From Opitutales bacterium (lineage in GTDB: Bacteria; Verrucomicrobiota; Verrucomicrobiia; Opitutales; Oceanipulchritudinaceae): a DNA stretch of 63,217 nt. A program made the translations under genes and the position numbers. Below, in pieces: positions 17,618-25,930 of this stretch; the stretch's first letter is position 1; each line of letters begins with the position of its first letter. The notes beneath the pieces are model-generated. The model searched no databases. It was not told the DNA's origin and worked only from the letters and a program-made list of their open reading frames with translations. The DNA lies in the NCBI GenBank assembly GCA_020831585.1, contig JAFIGE010000008.1:1-63217 (forward strand), given 5' to 3'.

Positions 17618-19069
17618 TTATTCCGAAGCCTTCGAATCCGGGGTGCGCTGCACAGCCAGCCCGTTGACGAAGGAAACGGCCATGCGTTCCATGTTGGCCA
17701 TCACGCCCTGCGCGCGGCGGTTGAGGAGGGCATGCATGATGAGCGATGGGATGGCCACGATGAGGCCGAACTCCGTTGTCACAAGGGCCTCGGAGATACC
17801 GCCGGAAAGGCGGCGGGCATCCCCGGTGCCGAAAATCGTGATGAGTTTGAAGGTGTTAATCATGCCGGTGACCGTTCCCAAAAGTCCCATGAGCGGGGCG
17901 GTGGCAGCGGTCACGGCAATAAAGGGAAGGAGACGCTCCAGTTTGGGCTGAAGCTCAATCATGCGCTCATACATGATTTCCTCGATGAGTTCCTTGCGTT
18001 CGTCGGAGTGCTCGACGGCATCCACGAGCATGAGCTGCGCCGGTCCGCGGACCTGTTTGGCCAGCTGAAGGGCTTTTTCTTTATCGCCTGAATTCAGGGC
18101 GGCGAGAATGCCGTGGAGGGCTCCGGGCTCCGGCATCTTCACGGAATAGATTTCAAAGGTCTTGTAGGCCGCAGTCAGAAATGCAAGGAGGGCAAAGCCG
18201 AGAATAGGCCAGATCCAAATACCTCCTTTTTGAATGTGTTCGAAGAGGGTATCGCGCTCGGCATCAAGGGCGAAGGCGTTACCCAGGGAGGGGTCGATGG
18301 GCAGAACTCCGCGGCTATTCTCGGCCACCGCGCGGATGTTGGCATCGGCTTCCCGGTTGATGGAAAAAACGGCCGGGGATGTGCCCGTGCGGAGGGAAAG
18401 GCCGGCGACCGGCGACTCAGAGCTGGCGAAAAAGCTCGCAGGGCCGTAAAGAATGAAGCGGCCATTTTCGAGTTCGCCAGTCGGGCCAACCGCCTGGCCT
18501 TCAAAGATGTCGCCCCCGAGAAGGCGGTCGAACCGGTCAATCGCCAGTTCCAAGATGAAGATTTGCTCAAGGACCCGCTGAATGCGCTGATTGCCCTCTT
18601 CGCCTTCGGCGGAAAGCGCGGCGCGGTCGTCCGCAGCCTGGAAGTCAAGCAGCTCCTGGCGGTAGATTTGGCGCTCGCTTACGTCCAAATCGCGCTCGAA
18701 TCGCTGGCCGTAGTCGGTGATGAGGTTGGCCACGAAGTCGAGCTGCTCCTGGCGGCGCACAACCCGCTCGCGCAGGGCGTTGAGGTCGACTTGGCGGTTG
18801 TCGCGCAGGCGCTGGGCGCGATCCGCCTCACGGCGGGCTTCGCGCAGCTCCGATTGCAACTCGTTCAACTGCCGGTCCAAGGGGACTTTTTCGTCACGGA
18901 TTTCCGCTTGAAGCGCGGCATAACGGCGAAGGGCGTCTTCCAGATCGCTTTGAATACTGGAAACGGCCCGGTCAAACTGCCCCCAGGCGGGTGCGCCCAG
19001 AAGGAGGAAGAGAGGAAGAAGGATGCGTGTGCTCACTTTGAGGACGGAAATGCGCTTGGATGAATTCAT
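17618..19069 (-). CDS. Long ExbB-like protein with periplasmic coiled-coil domain (TtpC-type)
   Basis: A 483-residue protein. The signal peptide (ILLPLFLLLGAPAWG) leads into a long coiled-coil periplasmic region (residues ~35-150, rich in Arg, Glu and Gln heptads) and a linker. TM segments begin near 285 (GGIWIWPILGFALLAFLTAAY), and the ExbB core is AATAPLMGLLGTVTGMINTF and GGISEALVTTEFGLIVAIPSL. This layout matches TtpC of Vibrio TonB2 systems, where the extra domain is required for TonB2 function. In the operon it precedes the standard ExbB, as in TtpC-ExbB2-ExbD2-TonB2 clusters. Confidence 0.9.
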   Translation of the reverse strand: MNSSKRISVLKVSTRILLPLFLLLGAPAWGQFDRAVSSIQSDLEDALRRYAALQAEIRDEKVPLDRQLNELQSELREARREADRAQRLRDNRQVDLNALRERVVRRQEQLDFVANLITDYGQRFERDLDVSERQIYRQELLDFQAADDRAALSAEGEEGNQRIQRVLEQIFILELAIDRFDRLLGGDIFEGQAVGPTGELENGRFILYGPASFFASSESPVAGLSLRTGTSPAVFSINREADANIRAVAENSRGVLPIDPSLGNAFALDAERDTLFEHIQKGGIWIWPILGFALLAFLTAAYKTFEIYSVKMPEPGALHGILAALNSGDKEKALQLAKQVRGPAQLMLVDAVEHSDERKELIEEIMYERMIELQPKLERLLPFIAVTAATAPLMGLLGTVTGMINTFKLITIFGTGDARRLSGGISEALVTTEFGLIVAIPSLIMHALLNRRAQGVMANMERMAVSFVNGLAVQRTPDSKASE

Positions 19070-19075
19070 GGGTGC

Positions 19076-19846
19076 TTAGCGGATTTCCACAGGAAGATTG
19101 ATGTAGCGGGCCTGTTCTGTGCCACGGTAAATTGTAATGAATGACTGCACGGCGGGTGCCATTTCCGGCTGCTCGGTCCACTCCCACCCGCTGGCTCCGG
19201 GCCGTCCGTGCCCGGCATGGCGCCCGGCCGAGTCCACGTAGTAGGCGGCCGCCAGGCCAAAATAGATTGTCTGCGTCTGCACCGGATTACCCGCCTCAAA
19301 TTCGCGAAACTCATCAACAATCGTAACGACCTGATTGAAACGCTGAATGAGAGTGAGGATACCCATGACCGGCTGGATGCGCTGAGCAATCGCGCGTGTG
19401 GATGACTGCCCGGGCTCCGGCAATGCGTTGTAAAGGGAACGGGCTTCCTCCTGAAGCGGCGGAGGGAGACGCGGGCGCAGACGCTGAAGAGCTTGCTCGG
19501 CCCCTCCAATGCGCTCGGCGACGGCGGCATCCGAAGTCCGGAGAAACTGGTCGCGCTCAGTCAACTCGCCGCGCTCCCGTTCGGCTGCGCCGATATCTTC
19601 CTCGGATGCGGCAATGCGCTCCTGAAGGGCCTCCAGTTCCTGCATCTGGACCTCGATTAGGTGTTCGACCGAAAGGCGTTGCGATTCCCAAGCGGCACGT
19701 TCCCGCGCTATCCGGCGCTCAGTCTCAACCCACTCACGCAGGGTCTCGGAGGCCGTTTCCATCTGATTGGCGGTGTTGGAAAAGCTGGTCGGCGCGGCCA
19801 TCAACGCGACGACCGCGATGATCCCAGTAAATTTGCACAATTTCAT
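19076..19846 (-). CDS. DUF3450 family periplasmic coiled-coil protein
   Basis: A 256-residue protein with a signal peptide (IIAVVALMAAPTSFS) and a long coiled coil (residues ~30-120: WVETERRIARERAAWESQRL, LIEVQMQELEALQERI). A C-terminal domain has the family landmarks QPVMGILTLIQRFNQVVTIVDEFREF and YFGLAAAYYVDSAGRHAG. DUF3450 genes are regularly first in TtpC/TonB2-type operons, as here (7 bases upstream of the ttpC-like gene). The likely role is an accessory factor of the TonB complex in the periplasm; the molecular activity is unknown. Confidence 0.88.
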   Translation of the reverse strand: MKLCKFTGIIAVVALMAAPTSFSNTANQMETASETLREWVETERRIARERAAWESQRLSVEHLIEVQMQELEALQERIAASEEDIGAAERERGELTERDQFLRTSDAAVAERIGGAEQALQRLRPRLPPPLQEEARSLYNALPEPGQSSTRAIAQRIQPVMGILTLIQRFNQVVTIVDEFREFEAGNPVQTQTIYFGLAAAYYVDSAGRHAGHGRPGASGWEWTEQPEMAPAVQSFITIYRGTEQARYINLPVEIR

Positions 19847-20166
19847 TCTGGCTTTGAGTTAATATCCGAACCCTCTCACTAGGATTGGGGGGAAAGCGGC
19901 CCAACGTTTTCTCGTGAGGTTCACTTTTCTAAGGTTCTTGATGGTTTGTGGACTAATCTTTTGGGGGAAGATTCAATTTTTCTCTGTTGATGCAAGCAGA
20001 ACTTGTGCCGCCAGCGTGTTCGGATGCGTTAACTCAATCGGATGCGGACATCCGACAACATTCGCCCCCCCGCGCCAAGGGTCCAGGGGGAAAACCGGCG
20101 CTTGCTGCTTGCATGCGGTATCGGAAATGGCGATCTTACAGAAGATCCAAATCTCTTCAGCCTCCC

Positions 20167-20586
20167 ATGACCGACAAAACCGCCAGTCCGTCGCCGGCTA
20201 ACCAGACGCTTAACCGCCGGGCGCGTTCCCTTTATCAAGTAACCTTCAGTGATCAGAGCATGGCCGCACTCAACAAGTTGCCGGTGGAAGATCAACTGAA
20301 GCTGGTTGACCGCATCAGCAACCTTTCGCCGCATCAGCTTGAGAATCCGGATGACTCGATTGGCAGCTTTCAGCGAGACGGGCGGACTTACTATCGGGTG
20401 CGCGCGGGAGAATTCCGCTGCTATTTCGAGATCAACGGCAATACGCTCTTTAGCCACTACATCCTGCACCGCAATTCTCTCACCGATTTCATCTACCGCA
20501 ACAAACTGCCGGTCACCGAGGAAACCATGGCTGAGGAACACACCTCTTTCTGGAAATATTTGGAGTCCCTCAAAAAGAACGATTGA
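20167..20586 (+). CDS. RelE/ParE-superfamily toxin-like protein without adjacent antitoxin
   Basis: A 139-residue protein. After a ~35-residue N-terminal leader it has the RelE/ParE fold sequence pattern: YQVTFSDQSMAALNKLPVEDQLKLVDRISNL, then FQRDGRTYYRVRAGEFRCYFEINGNTLFSHYILHRNSL with the central R-x-R-x-G-x-x-R strand. It extends beyond the usual ~90 residues with a C-terminal EEHTSFWKYLESLKKN helix. No antitoxin gene is recognisable on either side. It lies ~35-105 bases upstream of pssA in the same direction, so it may be a domesticated housekeeping protein rather than a toxin. ATG 20167 is chosen because the family block begins soon after it. Confidence 0.65.
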   Translation: MTDKTASPSPANQTLNRRARSLYQVTFSDQSMAALNKLPVEDQLKLVDRISNLSPHQLENPDDSIGSFQRDGRTYYRVRAGEFRCYFEINGNTLFSHYILHRNSLTDFIYRNKLPVTEETMAEEHTSFWKYLESLKKND

Positions 20587-20632
20587 GGCGCGGCGGAGAA
20601 ACCCCATCCTCCGGCATACGATGACCGTTTCG

Positions 20633-20643
20633 CCCCCCCCCCC
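20633..20643 (+). other. C11 homopolymer disrupting the pssA start
   Basis: Eleven consecutive C residues lie 12 bases after an ATG at 20621. With 12 (or 9) C residues that ATG would read MTVSPPPPYSNAEE and continue in frame through KIYFLPNL into the pssA reading frame. With 11 it terminates at 20693-20695. Either a homopolymer sequencing error or a slippage-prone contingency tract. Confidence 0.8.
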
Positions 20644-20691
20644 TACTCCAACGCGGAGGAAGCGAGCAAAATCTACTTCCTGCCCAACCTC

Positions 20692-21465
20692 ATGACAGCG
20701 GGAAACCTCTTTTGTGGTTTTGTGGCCGTCATCCGCTGTATTCAGGCGAAGTTCGCCTCCACGGCAGAGGGGGCCGATACCCTTGTCGACACGATCGCCC
20801 GCACCCCCGAGCAACTCTATGAACAGGCTGTGTGGTTCATTCTCGCGGCCGTGGTCTTCGATATTCTCGACGGTCGCATGGCCCGCCTGACAAAGAAAGA
20901 GTCGCTCTTTGGAAAGGAATTTGATTCGCTTGCGGATATTGTTTCCTTCGGGATGGCTCCGGCGCTGCTGGTGTTCTTCCTCCTTCTCTCACCCACTGCG
21001 GATTTTCCGCTGGTGCGCACGCTGGGGGGGCTGGTCGGCTTTTTCTATCTACTCTGTGCGGCCATGCGTCTGGCACGCTATAACGTCATCACTTCCCCGC
21101 TCCTTAAACCCTCGGAGAATTTCCCCAAGCATGATTTTGTCGGCCTCCCGGTTCCGGCCGCCGCTGGCATGATTTCCTCGCTGGTGCTCGTGATCAACCG
21201 TGCGGAAACGCCGACCCTCACTTTTATCCTACCGGTATTTCTGGTCCTCATCGCCCTGCTGATGATGAGCCGGGTGCGTTATCCCAGCCTAAAGTCCATC
21301 GGCGTGCGCACGAAAATGGACCTGGGCACCTTCGCCGCCGTTATTCTTGTCCTTGTAGGGACCTATGTCTTCCACTATTTCGCCATCGCCGTCCTCTTCG
21401 CCGGATATATCCTCTATGGACTGATCAGGCATTGGTTTCCAAAGCGATCAAAGGCGGCGAACTGA
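20692..21465 (+). CDS. pssA: CDP-diacylglycerol--serine O-phosphatidyltransferase
   Basis: Transfers the phosphatidyl group from CDP-diacylglycerol to serine, making phosphatidylserine in the inner membrane. The CDP-alcohol phosphatidyltransferase signature DG-x2-AR-x8-G-x3-D-x3-D is complete in DGRMARLTKKESLFGKEFD and the following SLAD. About seven hydrophobic helices follow. The usual N-terminal block FLPNLMTAGNLFCGF is encoded, but its first part lies upstream of ATG 20692, in a frame open from 20587 with no in-frame start. The natural start is very probably ATG 20621, disconnected by the C11 tract. From 20692 the protein would have 257 residues and lack the first ~24. Confidence 0.9.
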   Translation: MTAGNLFCGFVAVIRCIQAKFASTAEGADTLVDTIARTPEQLYEQAVWFILAAVVFDILDGRMARLTKKESLFGKEFDSLADIVSFGMAPALLVFFLLLSPTADFPLVRTLGGLVGFFYLLCAAMRLARYNVITSPLLKPSENFPKHDFVGLPVPAAAGMISSLVLVINRAETPTLTFILPVFLVLIALLMMSRVRYPSLKSIGVRTKMDLGTFAAVILVLVGTYVFHYFAIAVLFAGYILYGLIRHWFPKRSKAAN

Positions 21466-21570
21466 AGCGACCCCCATCCACCATCCATCCACATCACACA
21501 AAGATTACAAAGATTAATATGTTCTGAATATTTACATTGACATTCATGCTGATACCCTTGGAATGGCAGG

Positions 21571-22572
21571 ATGAGCATGAGTAGGAGATATTCTCGTCGA
21601 TTACGGTATCCACGATTAGCTTGTCACCACCTTATTTCGAGGGTGGTGCAGAAAAGGTGGCTGATGGATGAGGAGGCGATGGAGGCGATGAGGCATATCA
21701 TGCGCTCGCAGGCGGCGTTTGCGGGGATGGAGGTGCTGACGTATTGCTTCTTGGCGAATCACTTTCACATCTTCGTACGACTGGATCCGAAGGAGACGGA
21801 GGATTTGGACGATGCGGGGCTGGTGGGGCGGTTTCGGGCGCTCTATGGGGGGACACGCTGCGCTTCGCTGGGCTTGGATGCAAAGGATTTGGAGGTGATT
21901 CTGAGGAAGAACGGGGGCTCCGCAGAAGGAATACGTCGACGCCTGAAGGCGCGGATGGGGGATGTGTCGGTCTTTATGCGGGAAGTGAAGACGCGCTTTA
22001 CCTTCTGGTATAATCAGAAGTGCGGGACGGTGGGCACCTTTTGGGCGGAGCGTTTCCGCAGTGTAGTGGTGGAGGCAGATACGGCGGCGCAAAGGATGGT
22101 GGCCGCCTACATCGACTTGAATCCGGTGCGGGCAGGCTTGGTTGCGGATGCGGGCGACTATGGTTTCAGTGGTTTTGGGGAGGCTTGCGCGGGTGGCTCG
22201 GCGGCGCGGCGGGGAATCGCGAGGATCGAGGGAAGTGCGTCCTGGACGACGAAATGGCACGAGCGCTACCGGGCGCGGTTGTGTAGCCGGATGGCGCCGG
22301 GAGAGTGCTCTCGCCAGGGAGCCGACCGGAAGCCTTCCGAGGGGGCGAAGGGCGAGAATAGGGGAAGCGCCGTTGCGGCCGAAGGATCCCGGCTTCTCTC
22401 GAAGATCCGCGCTTTCAGTGAGAGCTGGGTGGTTGGGTCGGTTGCATGGGTGGAGAGCTTCTGCGGGGCAAATGGTTGGCTGGGCTTTCGGAAGGGAAGA
22501 AGGGCCAAACCGGCCGTTCAGAACGGAGGGGATGATTTCGAAAAGATCGCGACTGCCGCAAAACGACGCTGA
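21571..22572 (+). CDS. REP-associated tyrosine transposase (RAYT, Y1_Tnp family), copy 1
   Basis: A 333-residue protein with a single-strand transposase (HUH/Y1) domain. The N-terminal RYPRLACHHLISRVVQKRWL is the usual RAYT beta-strand. ANHFHIFVRL contains the metal-binding HFH, and the FTFWYN helix carries a candidate catalytic Tyr in the family position before GTVGTFWAERF. AAYIDLNPVRAGLV is the conserved RAYT C-terminal helix. The remaining ~120 residues are lineage-specific. RAYTs are thought to mobilise or process REP palindromes, which are plentiful in this window. A second copy starts at 62736 with a similar upstream block (TGTTCTGAAnATTT...CATTGACA). Alternative ATG 21577. Confidence 0.88.
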   Translation: MSMSRRYSRRLRYPRLACHHLISRVVQKRWLMDEEAMEAMRHIMRSQAAFAGMEVLTYCFLANHFHIFVRLDPKETEDLDDAGLVGRFRALYGGTRCASLGLDAKDLEVILRKNGGSAEGIRRRLKARMGDVSVFMREVKTRFTFWYNQKCGTVGTFWAERFRSVVVEADTAAQRMVAAYIDLNPVRAGLVADAGDYGFSGFGEACAGGSAARRGIARIEGSASWTTKWHERYRARLCSRMAPGECSRQGADRKPSEGAKGENRGSAVAAEGSRLLSKIRAFSESWVVGSVAWVESFCGANGWLGFRKGRRAKPAVQNGGDDFEKIATAAKRR

Positions 22573-23123
22573 GGACGACTTAAAGCGGGGATGCGTCGTG
22601 TTGACTTCGTGTTCCTTGCTCCATTGAAGATCATTGAAGATCTCTCCCGGTCCAATCGGAGGTTCGGATAAGGTTTCACCAGATCCCTATAAATCGCCGA
22701 ATGGCGGTGGATTTTTCTGAATCGGCTTCCGCTTGCGGGATGTTCTCGAAGCTGGCCTCGGGAATGAAGGCGACAAAGACCCTCCAAGGCGCTCGACCAA
22801 CCACCTTGCCGCCCTCCGAAAAAGTTCTTCGCAGGACGGCGGGATAAGCCACGCACAAGCGGGGAATATCCTGTGAATAAACGGGGGGTTGTTCTTGTGC
22901 CCAAAGTCGCTGGTCCCGCAGGCACACCTTGCCCCCATCGAAAGAGACCGTTAAGTTTCTCCAAGGCAATCGATTGCGGAGTGATCCCGCTTATTCACAG
23001 GGAAGAAGAAGAGTATGTTCTTTATTTAATATATACACTCTCTTCTCTAATCAGGCAGGTGCACGGTCTGTTGGTGAAAATGTTTTGCCTTGCCGGAAGC
23101 GAACCCTTGAATCGCGCTTATCC
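22573..23123. other. Intergenic region between RAYT and dnaN
   Basis: About 550 bases. A minus-strand frame at 22676-22969 (97 codons, reading [20 protein letters not shown]...) is open but matches no family I know and has no clear RBS. I treat it as unproven. The last 120 bases are AT-rich and hold DnaA-box-like sites, suggesting an origin or dnaN promoter. Confidence 0.4.
22870..23001. promoter_or_regulatory. Inverted pair of DnaA-box-like sites upstream of dnaN
   Basis: CCTGTGAATAA at 22870-22880 and TTATTCACAGG at 22991-23001 are exact reverse complements of 11 bp. Each contains TTATTCACA, one mismatch from the consensus DnaA box TTATCCACA. An AT-rich stretch (TTATTTAATATATACAC, near 23022-23038) follows. 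Candidate replication-origin or dnaN-regulatory module; dnaA is not in the window. Confidence 0.5.
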
Positions 23124-24254
23124 ATGAAGTTCAAAATCAACCGGGACCATTTTTCGAGCGGGCTACAGCAAGTGCTCAACGTTGTAGGATCACGGGCCAC
23201 GATGCCCATCCTGAGCAATGTCCTCATTGAGGCGAAGGACGGCTTTATTTCCCTCACGACGACAAATCTGGACCTCGGAATCCGTTGTCGGGTGGTGGCG
23301 GAGATCCAGGAAAGCGGGGCTCTCACCCTGCCCGTCCGCAAGCTGTTTAGCATCGTCAAGGATCTGCCGAGCTTGGAGGTTGAGCTGGAATCGCACACCA
23401 ACCACCAAGCGAAAATCACCTCCGGGACGAGTATTTTCCGCATCATGGGCATTGGTGCCGATGAATTTCCGCCGCTGCCGGACTTTGCCGACGAGCACAG
23501 TTTCGTTCTTCCTCAGGGAGATTTGCTGCGTATGCTCAAGAGCGTTTCCTACGCTCAGTCGACGGACGAGACACGGTTCATTATGAACGGGGTCTACTTC
23601 AATTTTGAGGAAGGGAAGCTTACCCTGGCGGCTACGGACGGTCGGCGCCTCGCGGTCACGAGCCGGGAAATGGAGGTCTCCCCTGACAATCTCGGCAGCC
23701 TCATCCTCCCGGCGAAGACCGTCGGCGAGGTGGAGCGGTTGCTTGGTCAGGGCGACCAGGTGCGCATCGCTTTCAACGAGCGCCAAGTGGCCTTTGAAAT
23801 CAGCGTCGGCGGCGAAGGCAAAGAAGGCGGGCTCAGCGAGAGCATTTACCTCGTTTCCAAGATCGTGGAAGGGAATTATCCGAACTACCGTCAGGTGATC
23901 CCGAAGGAGACCGACCTCCACGTGAAGCTGAACCGCGAGTCTTTTGCCAATTGCGTTCGCCGCGCCGCTCTGGTGACGAGCGAAAAGAGCAACTCCATCA
24001 AGGTGCGGGTACACGATAACCTCATGGAGGTCACCGGTTCGAGCAGCGAAGTCGGCGAGGCGAATGTTTCGCTCGCCATCGACTACAGCGGGCCGGATGT
24101 GACCGTTGCCTTCAATCCGGGGTTTCTCATCGATCCGCTCAAAGCCCTCTCCCGCGACGAGATCATCTTTGAGTTTAAAGACGAACTCAGCCCCGGCGTA
24201 ATCCGCACGCAGGACAGCTTCCTTTGCGTGGTGATGCCTTTGCGGCTCAATTGA
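23124..24254 (+). CDS. dnaN: DNA polymerase III beta subunit (sliding clamp)
   Basis: A 376-residue clamp, the usual length. Three repeated clamp domains are visible: an N-terminal [20 protein letters not shown] with [13 protein letters not shown], a central [22 protein letters not shown] and [22 protein letters not shown], and a C-terminal [10 protein letters not shown] with the [24 protein letters not shown] block ending in VVMPLRLN. It encircles DNA and tethers polymerases. ATG 23124 is preferred over upstream in-frame starts because it gives the conserved N-terminus. The stop is followed within a few bases by the next gene. Confidence 0.97.
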   Translation: MKFKINRDHFSSGLQQVLNVVGSRATMPILSNVLIEAKDGFISLTTTNLDLGIRCRVVAEIQESGALTLPVRKLFSIVKDLPSLEVELESHTNHQAKITSGTSIFRIMGIGADEFPPLPDFADEHSFVLPQGDLLRMLKSVSYAQSTDETRFIMNGVYFNFEEGKLTLAATDGRRLAVTSREMEVSPDNLGSLILPAKTVGEVERLLGQGDQVRIAFNERQVAFEISVGGEGKEGGLSESIYLVSKIVEGNYPNYRQVIPKETDLHVKLNRESFANCVRRAALVTSEKSNSIKVRVHDNLMEVTGSSSEVGEANVSLAIDYSGPDVTVAFNPGFLIDPLKALSRDEIIFEFKDELSPGVIRTQDSFLCVVMPLRLN

Positions 24255-24257
24255 TTG

Positions 24258-25139
24258 ATGGATCACCTTTGGGGAATAGCTTGGTTGGGGAGCGGTGTCT
24301 TCACCGTTCTGATGCTTTGGGGTGCGTTGCGCACCGGCAGCCCCCTGGCGTCCATTGCGGCCCGCTGGAGCCGGTGGGCTTTCCTCAGCCTCTCCATCTT
24401 TTGGGTGCTTGATCAGGTGATCCTTCCCGGGTATCCGCCGGGCGTCCTTCTCGTGGTCTCGGCGTTGGTCTGGTTTCTCGTCGAAAGCATGGTGACACAC
24501 TTCGCGGTGATCAGCCTGAGCCGGAGTGAATGGCCCCTCTTTCCCCGCTTCAAAGTCGCGGAATCCAGTGAAATCTGGCCCAATGGGACACGGTTTATCC
24601 GTCTCCGCGATGCGATTCGCCGCCACGGTTTCAAGCGGGTGCAGACGCTGGTCTCGGATCTGGCCGAGGAAATCCACGTGCGCCTGGCGATCTTTCAAAA
24701 CGAAGACAAGACGGTGCAGTTGAATGTCTACTTCATCCCTTCCTTGCGCGGAACACTCCGTGTTTCCCTCGCCCTCCAATCGGAGACCGTGCATGGCCGC
24801 CGCGTGGTCACGGATAACGTCGGCCTGCCCTTCGGCGGGTTTTACCCCGATGCCTGGTGGGTCGAACGGCGCCCCCTCATGCGCAGTTTTGAACAGCTGC
24901 TCAGCCGCCACCTCGCCCGTCTGGATGCTTGGGGCGACGAACTGGCTCCACAGGAAACCGATCCCCTCAGCCGCCTGAACGACGACCAGAGCCGCATCGA
25001 GCGCCTCAACCGCGAACTCGGATTCCTTCATCAAACAGCGGATGACGAAATTCCCGACCGGATCACCGCGCCCGGACGCTATCGCATCTGGAAGGAAATC
25101 TGGACACTCGGCTATCTCGGCCGCTCGCGGCGCTATTGA
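24258..25139 (+). CDS. Hypothetical membrane protein downstream of dnaN
   Basis: A 293-residue protein. Three N-terminal hydrophobic helices lie at ~5-22 (WGIAWLGSGVFTVLMLWGAL), ~38-56 (WAFLSLSIFWVLDQVIL) and ~62-88 (GVLLVVSALVWFLVESMVTH). A cytosolic domain of about 200 residues follows, with VAESSEIWPNGTRFIRLRDA and VQLNVYFIPSLRGTLRVSLA strands and acidic/basic C-terminal helices (DDQSRIERLNRELGFLHQ). I do not recognise the family. The start is 3 bases after the dnaN stop (a TTG three bases earlier is also in frame), so it is co-transcribed with dnaN. Confidence 0.75.
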   Translation: MDHLWGIAWLGSGVFTVLMLWGALRTGSPLASIAARWSRWAFLSLSIFWVLDQVILPGYPPGVLLVVSALVWFLVESMVTHFAVISLSRSEWPLFPRFKVAESSEIWPNGTRFIRLRDAIRRHGFKRVQTLVSDLAEEIHVRLAIFQNEDKTVQLNVYFIPSLRGTLRVSLALQSETVHGRRVVTDNVGLPFGGFYPDAWWVERRPLMRSFEQLLSRHLARLDAWGDELAPQETDPLSRLNDDQSRIERLNRELGFLHQTADDEIPDRITAPGRYRIWKEIWTLGYLGRSRRY

Positions 25140-25194
25140 GGGCCGATTAAAGGGCCTTGCTTGCGCTTGCTGTCCGCCGTGATAGCCTGCGGTC

Positions 25195-25704
25195 ATGGAA
25201 GCTACCGACTACAAAGACATGTTGCGGGCGGCGGACCCGGCCAAATATGGCACGCCCGAAGCAGGCTCGTCGCTCGAAGAAGAAGCCATTCAACGCTTCT
25301 CCGCCTTTTTCCGCGATATGACGGTCGAGCGTGTGCGGGCCGACACCGCGCGCGTTTACGCGGAAGGGGCCATCCTCCACGACACCTTGAAGACGCACAC
25401 CGGTCTGGCCGATATCCAGGCGTATTTTGAGAAAACCGCCGCCCGCGCCAAAGGCGTGCAGGTGGAAATCCTCAAAGTTGTGCGGGAGAGCCCCGACTAT
25501 TACTTCATCTGGTCCATGGACATCACCTGGAGCGCTTTTTCAAAGAAGGGCCAAACCACGCGATCCTTCGGTATTTCCCACCTCCGCTTCGACCGCGAAG
25601 GCAAAGTCACCCTCCACCACGACTTTTGGGACTCTGCCTCCGGCTTCTTCGAACACCTCCCCCTCGCCGGCCCTCTCATCCGCTTGATCAAATCCCGCGT
25701 CTGA
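25195..25704 (+). CDS. SnoaL-like / NTF2-fold protein
   Basis: A 169-residue protein with an NTF2-like cone-fold pattern: an N-terminal helix (EEEAIQRFSAFFRDMTVERVRA), the IYAEGAILHDTLKTH-like strand, the TGLADIQAYFEKTAAR helix, and long C-terminal strands (YYFIWSMDITW, FGISHLRFDREGKVTLHHDFWD). Such proteins are small-molecule binders, isomerases or dimerisation modules. In bacteria the variant with HHDFWD and a C-terminal helix ending near the membrane is usually annotated as a nuclear transport factor 2 family protein. Substrate unknown. The gene follows the membrane protein by 55 bases. Confidence 0.75.
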   Translation: MEATDYKDMLRAADPAKYGTPEAGSSLEEEAIQRFSAFFRDMTVERVRADTARVYAEGAILHDTLKTHTGLADIQAYFEKTAARAKGVQVEILKVVRESPDYYFIWSMDITWSAFSKKGQTTRSFGISHLRFDREGKVTLHHDFWDSASGFFEHLPLAGPLIRLIKSRV

Positions 25705-25930
25705 GGGGCTCTTACCCAAAAATCCCCGTCTCTACGAAAATCCCCGTCTCTACTAAACTCTACCGTATAGTTTAATGTTGAGGGAAGTGGGTTTTCCAGA
25801 CCGGAGAGGTGTGAAGAAATACACGCAGGTTTTTTAACTATAACCATCGTTGATAGTAATTAACCGCATAGTTAAATATTGCGCGATTGACCGTTCCCGC
25901 CTTGGCCCGGTGTTTGTCGAGATATACAGG

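Noticed and set aside
22676-22969. Possible 97-codon gene on the minus strand between RAYT and dnaN
   Set aside because: Open and free of odd residues, but no RBS, homology or neighbour logic; recorded only in the intergenic note.
23190-25196. A 668-codon minus-strand frame over dnaN and the next gene
   Set aside because: Antisense shadow; dnaN is certain on the plus strand.
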